Assembly: GCF_029869215.1 (NCBI RefSeq)
Contig: NZ_JARWPM010000180.1
Location: forward strand, 1 to 61,738
Source: Nocardia carnea
GTDB lineage: Bacteria > Actinomycetota > Actinomycetes > Mycobacteriales > Mycobacteriaceae
Reading direction: 5' to 3'
DNA: 61,738 nucleotides
In this document: positions 27,341-36,238 of the stretch, piece after piece
Layout: each line of letters opens with the position of its first letter
Numbering within the stretch: position 1 is the stretch's first letter
Notes under the pieces: model-generated
Told to the model about the DNA's origin: nothing
The model's database searches: none
What the model saw: the letters and a program-made list of their open reading frames with translations, nothing else
Translations under genes and position numbers: made by a program

Positions 27341-28176
27341 GCTCTCACTCCTCGTGCTGCGGTGGCCTGTGCTCGGTCGAGGACCACGCGGGCGTTCGCG
27401 ACCACGGCGGGGTCGATGAACCTGCCGTTCTCGTCGAGAACGGCGGATTCACCGGCCGCCATGGATTCGGCGGCGCGGTCGACGATGCGGCGCGCCCGGT
27501 CCTGTTCCTCCGCCGTCGGCGTATAGGCCGAATTGACGATGTCGATCTGATTCGGGTGGATCACGGAACGGCCGAAGAAACCCTGGGCACGTCCCGCCCG
27601 CGACGTTTCGGCCAGGCCCGCCGAATCATCCACAGCCGTCCACACGCTCTGCACCGGCGACGACAACCCGGCGGCGCGGGCGGCGGTGACGATCCACCCG
27701 CGCGCCCAGGCCAGGCCCTCGGGTTCGACACGCAGATCGGCGGCGAGATCCGCCTCGCCCAGCGCGATTCCGGTGACGCGGGGGTGGCAGCGGGCGATCT
27801 GCGGCGCGGCCAGCAGGCCCGCGGCGGATTCGATGATGGCGTGCACGGGGCAGTCGAGACGTTCCGCGGTTGCCGCTACCGATTCGGGGTCATCGGATTT
27901 CGGTAACCGGACCCCGGCGGGCGCCGGCCCGGTGGCCAGCGCGGCGAGTTCGTGGTCGAGCCACGGTGATCCGATAGCGTTGAGCCGCAACCAGATTTCG
28001 CGGCCCGGCGGGGCGGTGCGCAGCACATCGAGCGCGTTGCCGAGCGCCCGGTCCTTGGCGGGCACCGGTACCGCGTCCTCGAGATCGATCACCACGGCGT
28101 CGGCTGCGCTGTCGATGGCCTTACCGATCCGGTCGGCCCGATGACCGGGGACATACAGCCAGCTCCGTGGTGTCAT
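27337..28176 (-). CDS. CoA ester lyase (HpcH/HpaI, citrate lyase beta-like)
   Basis: A 279-residue TIM-barrel lyase. It has RSWLYVPGHRADRIGKA, VVIDLEDAVP, IWLRLNAIGSPW, VHAIIESAAGLLAAPQIA, GIALGEADLAADL and GRSVIHPNQIDIVN, the standard CitE-like set with Mg ligands in the E and D residues. Such enzymes cleave or form C-C bonds in malyl-, citramalyl- or related CoA thioesters. It overlaps the IclR gene stop and the cyclase start by ATGA at each end. It is the probable acyl-CoA cleavage step of the island. Confidence 0.9.
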   Translation of the reverse strand: MTPRSWLYVPGHRADRIGKAIDSAADAVVIDLEDAVPVPAKDRALGNALDVLRTAPPGREIWLRLNAIGSPWLDHELAALATGPAPAGVRLPKSDDPESVAATAERLDCPVHAIIESAAGLLAAPQIARCHPRVTGIALGEADLAADLRVEPEGLAWARGWIVTAARAAGLSSPVQSVWTAVDDSAGLAETSRAGRAQGFFGRSVIHPNQIDIVNSAYTPTAEEQDRARRIVDRAAESMAAGESAVLDENGRFIDPAVVANARVVLDRAQATAARGVRA

Positions 28177-28964
28177 CGCGCCGGCACCGCCGAACTCGCG
28201 GGGCGGTAGCCGAGCGCCCGCGAAACCCGCTGCGCCGCTTCGATGAGCGCGTCCGCGTGCCGGTCGCAGGCTTCCTCGGTCATGCGGTAGCTCGGTCCGC
28301 ACACCGAAACAGAGCCGATTACCGCGCCGTCGGCGCCGAACACGGGCGCCGCGATCGAACCGGCACCTTCCTGCCGTTCCCCGGTCGACCGGCATACGCC
28401 GCGTTCGCGAGCCTCGCGCAGTGTCGCACGCAGGGCGTCCGGGTCGACGATGGTGCCGCCGGTGAGCCGCGGCAGCGGCCGGGACAGCACATCCTCCTGT
28501 TCTTCCTCGGAGAGGAAGGCCAGGATGACGCGGCCCGACGAACCGCTGTGCAGGTCGAAACGGCGGCCCAGCTCCACGGTCATCTTGATTTCCTGTGTGC
28601 TCTCGACCTGGTCGAGGTACACCCGCCCACCGGGCAGGCGGCCAGTGACGGTCGCCGTCTCGCCAGTGGCGCGTTGCAGCTCCACCAGCGCTTCGCGGGC
28701 CGCCCGGCGCAGCGGGGAGACGTCGAGCGCCCGCGCGCCGAGTGTCGCGGCGGCCGGTCCGAGCAGGTAGCGACGGGTCTCGGGCTCGTAGAGCAGCAGA
28801 CCGCATTCCACGAAGGTCGTGAGGATGCGGTGGGCGACGGCCTTGGAAATACCAGTCGAGCGGGCGATCTCCGAGACGCCGAGCGCGCTCGACCGGCGGC
28901 CGAACTCGAGCAGTACCTCCGCTGCCCGCGCGGCCGACGTGGTGCCGCCACTCGAGGGCTCCAT
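28173..28964 (-). CDS. IclR family transcriptional regulator
   Basis: A 263-residue regulator. The winged helix is near residues 12-70 (ARAAEVLLEFGRRSSALGVS; STGISKAVAHRILTTF), and the effector-binding domain contains HSGSSGRVILAFL, GSIAAPVFGADGAVIGSVSV and a conserved CGPSYRM. ATG 28964 with GGAG upstream gives the typical IclR length; ATGs 29006 and 29027 lack a ribosome site. It leads the leftward operon and is divergent from the FAD gene, so it probably controls both arms in response to a pathway intermediate. Confidence 0.9.
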   Translation of the reverse strand: MEPSSGGTTSAARAAEVLLEFGRRSSALGVSEIARSTGISKAVAHRILTTFVECGLLLYEPETRRYLLGPAAATLGARALDVSPLRRAAREALVELQRATGETATVTGRLPGGRVYLDQVESTQEIKMTVELGRRFDLHSGSSGRVILAFLSEEEQEDVLSRPLPRLTGGTIVDPDALRATLREARERGVCRSTGERQEGAGSIAAPVFGADGAVIGSVSVCGPSYRMTEEACDRHADALIEAAQRVSRALGYRPASSAVPAR

Positions 28965-29161
28965 CCTGGCTCCGTTCTCCGGGTCGATCCGTGTGTTCAC
29001 GGACATCAGCAAAGCCTGCGTGCGCACGCCGCGCTACCTGTCGGGACGCGTCCTTGCTCGGCTGTTCCCCACCGGCCGCGCCGGACGGCGTAACAGCCAA
29101 GGCCTGAACAAGTTGTACCGCTTAGCGAAACGATTGTCCAGACGCCTTGAGCGACCCATTC

Positions 29162-29195
29162 GCCTGTTTCCGCCGAGTTAATCCGTTCAACAGGC
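29162..29195. promoter_or_regulatory. Inverted repeat, candidate IclR operator
   Basis: GCCTGTT (29162-29168) and AACAGGC (29189-29195) are perfect 7-bp arms 20 bases apart. They lie directly upstream of the predicted promoter of the rightward operon, where an IclR-type regulator would be expected to bind. Confidence 0.4.
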
Positions 29196-29197
29196 AC

Positions 29198-29226
29198 TTG
29201 TGTACAGATTGCCGAACGTGCATAGT
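29198..29226 (+). promoter_or_regulatory. Predicted promoter of the rightward catabolic operon
   Basis: TTGTGT (29198-29203), a 17-base spacer and CATAGT (29221-29226) form a plausible -35/-10 pair. Transcription would start near 29233, about 45 bases before the GTG of the FAD gene. Confidence 0.45.
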
Positions 29227-29278
29227 GCAGGGGACCACATTCTTGCGTTCCGCTGGCCGGAACATGATAGGAGGAAGC

Positions 29279-30646
29279 GTGGACGGTCAGGATTTCGATC
29301 TCGTCGTCGCCGGTGCGGGCGGCGGGCTGGTCGCTGCGCTGCGCGCCGCCGAACTCGGCGCGAACGTCCTGGTGATCGACGCCGACGAGCATTTCCAGCG
29401 CGGCAACAACACCTCGATGTGCACCGCGATGATCCCGGCCGCCGGCACCCGCTGGCAGGAAGCCGCGGGGGTGCAGGACAGCCCGGACCGTTTCCTCGAC
29501 GATATCGCCCGCAAAACCGCAGGTACCGCCGACCGCCGGGTCGCCCGGGCGCTGGCCGCGTCGAGCGCCGCGCTGGTGACCTGGCTGGCCGACAATCAGG
29601 AACTCGAACTCGAACTGGTCACCGATTTCCGCTACCCCGGCCATACCGCCGACCGCTGCCACAGCATCCCCGGGCGGCACGGCTCGAAGCTGCTGCGCCA
29701 TCTGGTGCAGCGTGCACAGGCGCATCCCCGGATCGAGCTCATCGCGCCGATGAGCCTGCGCAACGTGCACACCACCGACGGGCGGGTCACGGGTGTCGAG
29801 ATCGCCACCCCGGACGGCAACAGCGAACGCTTGACCACACCGGCCGTGCTGCTCGCGACCAACGGGTTCGGCGCCGATCACGACCTCGTCCGCCGCCATC
29901 TGCCGGAGATCGCCGACGCGCACTACCACGGCGGCCGGTACAGTCGCGGCGACGCGCTGCGCATCGGCCGCGAACTGGGCGCCGACAGCGGTTTCCTCGA
30001 CGCCTACCAGGGCCATGCGGCACTGTCGTCGCGCAGCCAGACGCTCATCGGCTGGGCCACCGTCGTGCACGGCGGGGTCATCGTCGACAGCACCGGCCGC
30101 CGCTTCGCACCGGAAACCACCGGCTACTCCGAATTCGCCGCCATTCTGGCCGGCCGGCCCGGCGGGGCGGGCTGGATCGTCATCGACGAACACATCGAAG
30201 AGCTGTGCTCGGTCTTCGATGATTTCCGCACCGTCGCCGAAAGCGGCTCGCTGATCCGCGCCGCCACCGCGGCGGGACTGGCGGAAAGTATCGGGGTCCC
30301 CGCGGCGGCACTGGAGGACGAACTCGCCGCGGCCCAGCGCGCCGCCGCAGGGGCTGAGCCCGATCGGCAGGGTCGCACCGATACCCGCCATCCGCTGACC
30401 GCGCCCTACATCGCGATCGCCATCACCCCCGCCCTGTTCCACACCCAGGGCGGACTCGTCGTCGACGACCACGCCCGAGTACTCGCCGGCGGGACACCCA
30501 TCCCCGGCCTGTACGCCTCCGGCGGCGCCGCCATCGGTATCTCCGGCCACGGTGCCGGCGGCTACCTCGCGGGCAACGGCCTGATCACCGCCCTCGGCCT
30601 GGCGTTCCTCGCCGCCGAGCACGTGACCAGCACCGTCGCCGCGTGA
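29279..30646 (+). CDS. FAD-dependent oxidoreductase (fumarate reductase-like)
   Basis: A 455-residue flavoprotein. The N-terminal dinucleotide motif is VVAGAGGGLVAALRAAELG, with DADEHFQRGNN for the FAD ribose. The C-terminal FAD segment is LFHTQGGLVVDDHARVLAGG, then GLYASGGAAIGISGHGAGGY. This matches the fumarate reductase/3-ketosteroid dehydrogenase/tricarballylate dehydrogenase group, which oxidise or reduce C-C bonds next to a carboxyl or carbonyl. GTG 29279 has AGGAGG 4 bases upstream. First gene of the rightward operon. The substrate is unknown. Confidence 0.85.
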   Translation: MDGQDFDLVVAGAGGGLVAALRAAELGANVLVIDADEHFQRGNNTSMCTAMIPAAGTRWQEAAGVQDSPDRFLDDIARKTAGTADRRVARALAASSAALVTWLADNQELELELVTDFRYPGHTADRCHSIPGRHGSKLLRHLVQRAQAHPRIELIAPMSLRNVHTTDGRVTGVEIATPDGNSERLTTPAVLLATNGFGADHDLVRRHLPEIADAHYHGGRYSRGDALRIGRELGADSGFLDAYQGHAALSSRSQTLIGWATVVHGGVIVDSTGRRFAPETTGYSEFAAILAGRPGGAGWIVIDEHIEELCSVFDDFRTVAESGSLIRAATAAGLAESIGVPAAALEDELAAAQRAAAGAEPDRQGRTDTRHPLTAPYIAIAITPALFHTQGGLVVDDHARVLAGGTPIPGLYASGGAAIGISGHGAGGYLAGNGLITALGLAFLAAEHVTSTVAA

Positions 30647-30684
30647 CAACAGAACACATATCCAGTTATTCGCCAGGAGAACCA

Positions 30685-32145
30685 ATGACCAGCTACCTGA
30701 TCAAGAACGGCACCGTCGTGCGCACCGAGGATTCGGCCCCGGCCGAGGGCGAGACCGCCGATATCCTCATCGTCGACGGCAAGATCGCGGCCATCGGCCC
30801 GGATCTGACCGCCGAGGGCGCCGAGATCGTGGACGCCACAGGGAAACTGGTCTTCCCCGGGGTGGTCGACGCACATCAGCACTGGGGTATCTACAACCCG
30901 CTGTCCGAGGACACGCAGACCGAATCCCGCGCCAGCGCGCAGGGCGGTGTGACCACCGCGCTCACCTATATGCGCACCGGCCAGTACTACCTGAACAAGG
31001 GTGGCGCCTACGCCGACTTCTTCCCCGAGGTGCTGGACGCCTCCGCCGGCCGCAGCTATATCGACTACGCCTTCCATCTGGCGCCGATGTCCAAACAGCA
31101 CATCGGTGAGATTCCCGAACTGGCGTCGGATCAGGGCGTCACCTCGTTCAAGATCTTCATGTTCTACGGCAGCCACGGTCTGCACGGCCGTTCCGCCTCG
31201 CAGAGCGATTTCCTCATGATCCCCGAGGACGAGCGGTACGACATCGCGCATTTCGAGTTCGTGATGCGCGGGGTGCAGAAGGCCCGCGAGCAGTTCCCCG
31301 AACTCGCCCCGCATATCTCGCTGTCGCTGCACTGCGAAACCGCCGAGATCATGAGCGCCTACACCAAGCTCGTCGAGGAAGAAGGCAAGCTCACCGGCCT
31401 CGCCGCCTACAGCGCTTCCCGCCCGCAGCATTCCGAGGGCCTGGCGGTGACCATCGCGTCCTTCCTCGCCGACGAGACCGGCCTGCCGAATATCAACCTG
31501 TTGCACCTCAGCTCGGCCAAGGCGCTGAAGGCCGCCATGAAGATGGCCGAGGCGTTCCCGCATGTGAACTTCCGCCGCGAGGTCACCATCGGGCACCTGC
31601 TCACCGATATCGACAACGCGAACGGCCTGGGCGCCAAGGTGAATCCGCCGATCCGCCCGCGCGAGGACGTCGAGGCGCTGTGGGAGCATCTGCTCGCAGG
31701 CAATATCGACTGGGTCGTCTCCGACCACGCCTGCTGCAAGGACGAGGTGAAATTCGGCGAGGACCGCGACGATGTCTTCGCCGCCAAGTCCGGTTTCGGC
31801 GGCACCGAATACCTGCTGCCCGGCCTGATCACCGAGGGCCGTAAGCGCGGTCTGTCGCTGCGCCGGATCGCCCAGCTGACCGCCTCGAACCCGGCCGACC
31901 GCTACGGCCTGCCCGGCAAGGGCCGGCTCGCCGAAGGCGTCGACGCCGATATCGCGATCGTCGACCCCGACCGCACCTGGACCGTGCGCGCCGCGGATTC
32001 CGAATCCACCCAGGAATACACGCCTTTCGAGGGATTCGAACTCGGCGCCGCCGTCACCGACACCTTCGTGCGCGGTAACCGGGTACTGGCCGACGGTGTG
32101 GTCACCGGTGAGCCCACCGGCCGCTACCTCTCCCGGCCGTACTGA
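30685..32145 (+). CDS. Cyclic amidohydrolase (dihydropyrimidinase/allantoinase-like)
   Basis: A 486-residue metal-dependent hydrolase with a complete two-metal site: H64 and H66 in DAHQHWG, K156 in TSFKIFMF (the carbamylated lysine), H216 in SLHCETAE, H274 in LLHLSSAK and D347 in VSDHACCK. Family enzymes open cyclic amides such as hydantoin, dihydropyrimidines or allantoin. The HQHWG loop differs from the usual HxH-hydrophobic consensus, suggesting an unusual substrate. AGGAG precedes ATG 30685. It lies between the FAD and CoA-transferase genes in one operon. Confidence 0.88.
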   Translation: MTSYLIKNGTVVRTEDSAPAEGETADILIVDGKIAAIGPDLTAEGAEIVDATGKLVFPGVVDAHQHWGIYNPLSEDTQTESRASAQGGVTTALTYMRTGQYYLNKGGAYADFFPEVLDASAGRSYIDYAFHLAPMSKQHIGEIPELASDQGVTSFKIFMFYGSHGLHGRSASQSDFLMIPEDERYDIAHFEFVMRGVQKAREQFPELAPHISLSLHCETAEIMSAYTKLVEEEGKLTGLAAYSASRPQHSEGLAVTIASFLADETGLPNINLLHLSSAKALKAAMKMAEAFPHVNFRREVTIGHLLTDIDNANGLGAKVNPPIRPREDVEALWEHLLAGNIDWVVSDHACCKDEVKFGEDRDDVFAAKSGFGGTEYLLPGLITEGRKRGLSLRRIAQLTASNPADRYGLPGKGRLAEGVDADIAIVDPDRTWTVRAADSESTQEYTPFEGFELGAAVTDTFVRGNRVLADGVVTGEPTGRYLSRPY

Positions 32146-32156
32146 GAGGTGTGCAG

Positions 32157-33365
32157 TTGACCGACGAGAAACAGCCGACCGGCCCGCTGCGCGGAATCAA
32201 GGTCCTGGATGCCTCCACCATCCTGGCCGGACCGCTGGCCGCGCAGATCCTGGGCGATTTCGGCGCCGAAGTGATCAAGATCGAGCATCCGCAGAAACCG
32301 GACGGGATGCGCGGGCACGGTCTCGACAAGGACGGTGTGCCGTTGTGGTGGAAGATGGTCAGCCGGAACAAGCAGACCGTCACGCTGAACCTCAGCACCC
32401 CCGACGGGCAGGCGATCTTCCGGGATCTGGCGGCCGAGGCCGATGTGGTGGTCGAGAACTTCCGGCCGGGCACCTTCGAACGCTGGGGCCTTTCCTATGC
32501 GGAACTGTCGGAGCGCAATCCGGGCCTGATCATGCTGCGGGTCACCGGGTTCGGGCAGCACGGGCCGTATGCGAAACGTCCCGCGTTCGGCACCCTGGTC
32601 GAATCGATGAGCGGATTCGCCCACCTCACCGGCCAGCCCGACGGGCCACCCACCCTGCCGGCCTTCGGTCTCGCCGATTCGATTGCCGGCGTGGCCGGTT
32701 CGTCCGCGGTGTCGATGGCGCTGTTCGAGCGGGAACGCAACGGCGGCACCGGACAGGTTGTCGACCTCGACCTGCTCAGCCCGATCATGACCGCGGTCGG
32801 CCCCGGCGTGATCTACGCCGACCAGCTCGGGATCGATCAGCAGCGCACCGGAAACAGGTCGCAGAACAACGCGCCGCGCAACCTGTACCGCACCGCCGAC
32901 GATCACTGGCTGGCGATCTCCACCAGCGCCCAGGCGATCGCCGAGAAGGTGATGCGGATCGTCGGACATCCCGAAGTCATCGACGAGGACTGGTTCGCCA
33001 CCGGCCGCACTCGCGCCGAACACGCGGACCTGCTCGACGAATACGTGGGCGGCTGGATCGCCGAACGCACCCGCGACGAAGTAACCAGCGTTTTCGAAGA
33101 AGCCGGCGCCGCCGTGGCGCCGGTCTACCGGCCGAGTGATCTGCTCAAAGATCCGCAGGTCGTCGCCACCGACATGGTCACCACTGTCGACGACGACGAA
33201 CTCGGCCCCATGCGCATGCAGAACGTCATGTGGCGCATGACCCGATCCCCCGGTGCGATCCGTCACACCGGTAGACCCGCCGGTGCCGATACCGACAAGG
33301 TCCTCACCCGCCTCGGGCGCACGCCCGAGGACATCGACGACCTGCGGGCTAGCGGGGTCATCTGA
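32157..33365 (+). CDS. CaiB/BaiF class III CoA transferase
   Basis: A protein of about 402 residues moving CoA between acyl-CoA and a free acid. Motifs: GIKVLDASTILAGPLAAQIL, GDFGAEVIKIEHP, SRNKQTVTLNL, DVVVENFRPGTFERWGL, VTGFGQHGPY and the catalytic Asp in FGLADSIAG (D174). TTG 32157 sits 7 bases after GAGAGG and is preferred; GTG 32151 is only 1 base from it. It is just downstream of the amidohydrolase, so it presumably activates the ring-opened acid for the CoA ester lyase of the opposite operon. Confidence 0.88.
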   Translation: MTDEKQPTGPLRGIKVLDASTILAGPLAAQILGDFGAEVIKIEHPQKPDGMRGHGLDKDGVPLWWKMVSRNKQTVTLNLSTPDGQAIFRDLAAEADVVVENFRPGTFERWGLSYAELSERNPGLIMLRVTGFGQHGPYAKRPAFGTLVESMSGFAHLTGQPDGPPTLPAFGLADSIAGVAGSSAVSMALFERERNGGTGQVVDLDLLSPIMTAVGPGVIYADQLGIDQQRTGNRSQNNAPRNLYRTADDHWLAISTSAQAIAEKVMRIVGHPEVIDEDWFATGRTRAEHADLLDEYVGGWIAERTRDEVTSVFEEAGAAVAPVYRPSDLLKDPQVVATDMVTTVDDDELGPMRMQNVMWRMTRSPGAIRHTGRPAGADTDKVLTRLGRTPEDIDDLRASGVI

Positions 33366-33396
33366 CCCCGCTACTGCTTCATCCGAGGAGTTCGCT

Positions 33397-34701
33397 ATGA
33401 AATCGCGTTGGTGGACAATCGCCATCATTCTGGGCCTGGTGGTGGTGAATTATGTCGATCGCAGTGCCATCTCGTTCGCGGCCACCGATCTGAAGGCCGA
33501 ATTCGGGATCACCCCCGGGCAATACGGCATCATCAGTTCCGCATTCTCGATCGGCTATATGCTGTTCGCATTGCTCTCCGGGCCGCTGGTCGACCGCTGG
33601 GGTTCGCGGCGCGTGCTCATCGCGGGCATGTTCATCTGGGCCGCCGCCACCGCCCTGACTCCCTTCGCGGGCGGGTTCATCGGCCTGATCCTGTTGCGTA
33701 TCCTCCTCGGGGCCGGTGAAGCGCCCTGCTTCCCGGCGGCGACCCGCGTCGCCAGCCGCTGGCTACCGGCACACGAACGCGGTAAGGCGCTGGCTCTCAT
33801 CGGCGGTGTGGCGGTATCGGGCAGCCTGCTCGTCGGCGGGCCGATCCTCACCCAGCTGATCGCGCTCACCGGCTGGAAGGGCATGTTCTGGGTGCTGGCC
33901 GTCGCCGGCCTCGTCTGGGTGGTCGTCGCCTACCCGTTCCTGAAGAACTCACCGAGCGAGGCGTCGTTCGTCTCGAAGGAAGAACTCGACTACATCCGGT
34001 CCGGACAGCTCGAGGGCGAGGACACCGGCCACGAGTCGAGCACCGACTGGGGCGAGATCCTGCGCAACCGCAACCTGTGGCTGGTCGGCCTCGGCTACTT
34101 CGCCTGGGGCTTCATGTTCTGGGCCTTCATGTACTGGCTCCCGCAGTATCTGGAACACGAATTCGCGCTCTCCATCAAGGAAGTCGGCGGGTTCTCGGTG
34201 GCGCCGTGGGCGTCCGGTGTGGTCGGTGCGCTGCTCGGCGGCATCCTGGTCGACCGCGTGTACAAGCGCACGCAGAGCATCCGGTCGCGGTTCCTCATCA
34301 TCGGTGTGGCCCTGCTGCTGGCCGGCGCCTCGATCGTCCCGATCCTGTTCTTCCCCGGCAACCTGACCGTCGCCCTCATCTGCATCTCCGCGGGCGTCGG
34401 CTTCGGCTTCATCACCGGCGGTATCTGGTGGGTCGCCTCGATCGACGCCGCACCCTCGCAGCCCGGCACCGCCGCCGGTTTCGCGGACGCCTGTTTCGCG
34501 CTCTCCGGCATCATCGCCCCCTCGGTGATGGGCTTCATCGTGGGTCGCACGGGGACCTACAACGGCGGGTTCATCGTGATGACGGCCCTCTGCCTGATCG
34601 GCGCGGCCGCCATGCTGTTCTTCACCAAAGAACCGGAGCGGCCGGCGAACCCGCAGGTCCGTCCGGGAGAACCCGAAGGCGAACTCACCACCACGAGCTG
34701 A
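33397..34701 (+). CDS. MFS transporter (anion:cation symporter type)
   Basis: A 434-residue 12-span permease. The pattern VVNYVDRSAISFAATDLKAE, YMLFALLSGPLVDRWGSRRV, GAGEAPCFPAATRVASRWLP and ERGKALALIGG is typical of the ACS family that imports organic acids (galactonate, phthalate, 4-hydroxyphenylacetate types). GAGGAG precedes ATG 33397. Last gene of the operon and likely uptake route for the island's substrate. Its 3' 150 bases recur at 36030-36182. A near-perfect hairpin terminator follows. Confidence 0.9.
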   Translation: MKSRWWTIAIILGLVVVNYVDRSAISFAATDLKAEFGITPGQYGIISSAFSIGYMLFALLSGPLVDRWGSRRVLIAGMFIWAAATALTPFAGGFIGLILLRILLGAGEAPCFPAATRVASRWLPAHERGKALALIGGVAVSGSLLVGGPILTQLIALTGWKGMFWVLAVAGLVWVVVAYPFLKNSPSEASFVSKEELDYIRSGQLEGEDTGHESSTDWGEILRNRNLWLVGLGYFAWGFMFWAFMYWLPQYLEHEFALSIKEVGGFSVAPWASGVVGALLGGILVDRVYKRTQSIRSRFLIIGVALLLAGASIVPILFFPGNLTVALICISAGVGFGFITGGIWWVASIDAAPSQPGTAAGFADACFALSGIIAPSVMGFIVGRTGTYNGGFIVMTALCLIGAAAMLFFTKEPERPANPQVRPGEPEGELTTTS

Positions 34702-34732
34702 GGTCCAGTCGGAGTCGTCCGACAGCATGACG

Positions 34733-34770
34733 ACGCACCGCGTAACCCGATGAGGGGTTACGCGGTGCGT
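34733..34770 (+). terminator. Perfect 16-bp hairpin terminator
   Basis: ACGCACCGCGTAACCC (34733-34748) and GGGTTACGCGGTGCGT (34755-34770) pair perfectly across GATGAG, followed by TTCGT, 31 bases after the MFS stop. A degraded relative (CACCGCGTAACC, then GGGGTTAC) follows the duplicated MFS tail at about 36270-36296. Confidence 0.85.
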
Positions 34771-34822
34771 TTCGTGTGGTGGCGCACGGTGGCCGGCCGC
34801 CGACAGCGAGTGATGGACGAGG

Positions 34823-35716
34823 CTACTTCGGCGACGTACCGTCCGGGTCCGACTTCGTGGCGACCATCTCGTACCAGTCGCTGAAGCGTTCACCGGCATC
34901 CATCATGTCGTCCCTGGCCGCAACGACATCGATATCACGAAACCCTGCGGCTTCCAGTGCACGGACATTGGCAGCTCGTTCAGTGGCAGGCACGACGTTG
35001 TCCAATCCCGTTCCGATGATCAGTCGGCCGTCGTTCTTCAGAACCCGGTGGATTTCGGCCGCGCCACCCTCCTGCAGCGCGTTCAACAACGGCACACGCT
35101 CGAGGTTGACCTCGTCGAATACCGAGTCGGGAAAGACCGAAAGATCACGGAGATCCGCGAGCACGTCCGGCTTGGTGTCCGGATTGACATTGGCGAAGAT
35201 CTCTCCCGGCTCGGCAGGCCGGTACTTGTGACCGCCGCCCACCACAAGCCGGGCACCACCGTCGGCGGTACGAGCCTGATCCAGCAGCGCATTCAAATCG
35301 GTCGCCGGTTTGCCGCGAAGCGGGCGCCCGGTGAAGTCGGCACGCTCGGTACCCAGAGGCCGGTTGCCCAAACCATAGCGGTTCTCATGGATATCGTCGA
35401 TTTGACGCCTATCTCTGGAACGCACGTCACGGATATCGGCACCCTGATATTCGGATGGCAGTCCCGCGCGTGTTCGGACCTCTCGAACCAAGGCGGCCTC
35501 GGACGATTCGAGCCCGCCGGGGGTCCTGTCGATCTCGGTCGCGCCGGCAACATCCGCCGCAGACCCATGTTCGGTGACCGCGACGGTCGGCTCGACAGCT
35601 CGCCTGCGGTAGAGACCGTTCGCTATCGATTCCGTCGCGTTCTTGAAGTTTCGATTCAGCGCTTCGACCGCTTGAAGAACCGCCCTACCGATGCCGTTGC
35701 TCATCCAGAGCCCCAT
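34823..35716 (-). CDS. Orphan SAM-methyltransferase-like protein, possibly a polymorphic toxin domain
   Basis: A protein of about 297 residues. The N-terminal half is polar and linker-like. The C-terminal half resembles a class I methyltransferase: ARLVVGGGHKYRPAEPG (motif I region), FANVNPDTKPDVLADLRDL (acidic loop), FDEVNLERVPLLNA and HRVLKNDGRLIIGTG. No ribosome site supports the start; 35716 and 35704 are candidates. Similar domains occur at the ends of actinobacterial secreted polymorphic toxins, and an isolated copy flanked by a duplicated gene end suggests a displaced cassette. The toxin idea is inference. Confidence 0.6.
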   Translation of the reverse strand: MGLWMSNGIGRAVLQAVEALNRNFKNATESIANGLYRRRAVEPTVAVTEHGSAADVAGATEIDRTPGGLESSEAALVREVRTRAGLPSEYQGADIRDVRSRDRRQIDDIHENRYGLGNRPLGTERADFTGRPLRGKPATDLNALLDQARTADGGARLVVGGGHKYRPAEPGEIFANVNPDTKPDVLADLRDLSVFPDSVFDEVNLERVPLLNALQEGGAAEIHRVLKNDGRLIIGTGLDNVVPATERAANVRALEAAGFRDIDVVAARDDMMDAGERFSDWYEMVATKSDPDGTSPK

Positions 35717-36029
35717 CACAGTGAAAGGCAGGGGTCGCGCATCCAGAATGAACCACGACCTGCCACCGTGTCCGCTGGTGCTCGCACCGTACCCACCATC
35801 ACCCACTCACTACAACACCGGCAGCGGCGGCCGTAACGGTCTACCCCCACATGGCCGCGCCGGGCCGCAACCGGCACGAGACGCAGTTCCGGAGAGCAGC
35901 TCGAAAGGAATTGCCCGGCCACATAGCTTGGCAGGAGGCGACAACTCGACACTCGGCGCGGGACATCGGCCGGATCCCCCGGCAGCGCGTGCGGCCCCGC
36001 CGGGCGGACCAGGGCTGCCTGCTCCCCGG
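35717..36029. other. Gap between methyltransferase-like gene and MFS remnant
   Basis: No convincing gene is seen here. Reading frames present are Arg/Pro-rich and start without ribosome sites. Confidence 0.4.
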
Positions 36030-36238
36030 CGCCTGCTTCGCGCTCTCCGGCATCATCGCCCCCTCGGTGATGGGCTTCATCGTGGGTCGCACGGGGACCT
36101 ACAACGGCGGGTTCATCTTCATGACGGTCCTCTGCCTGATCGGCGCGGCCGCCATGCTGTTCTTCACCAAAGAACCGGAGCGCGCACCGCTCGGTACCGC
36201 CCCGGAAGGTGAACTCGCCCCGGCGAAATACCCCATGG
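36030..36238 (+). pseudogene. Duplicated 3' end of the MFS transporter gene
   Basis: Bases 36030-36182 match 34488-34640 with only about four differences. The encoded residues begin CFALSGIIAPSVMGFIVGRT and end in FFTKEPER. After that the two copies diverge but still end in related Glu/Pro-rich tails. The first 11 membrane spans are missing, so the copy is non-functional. Either a tandem paralogue lost its front or the segment was duplicated when the intervening DNA arrived. Confidence 0.8.
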
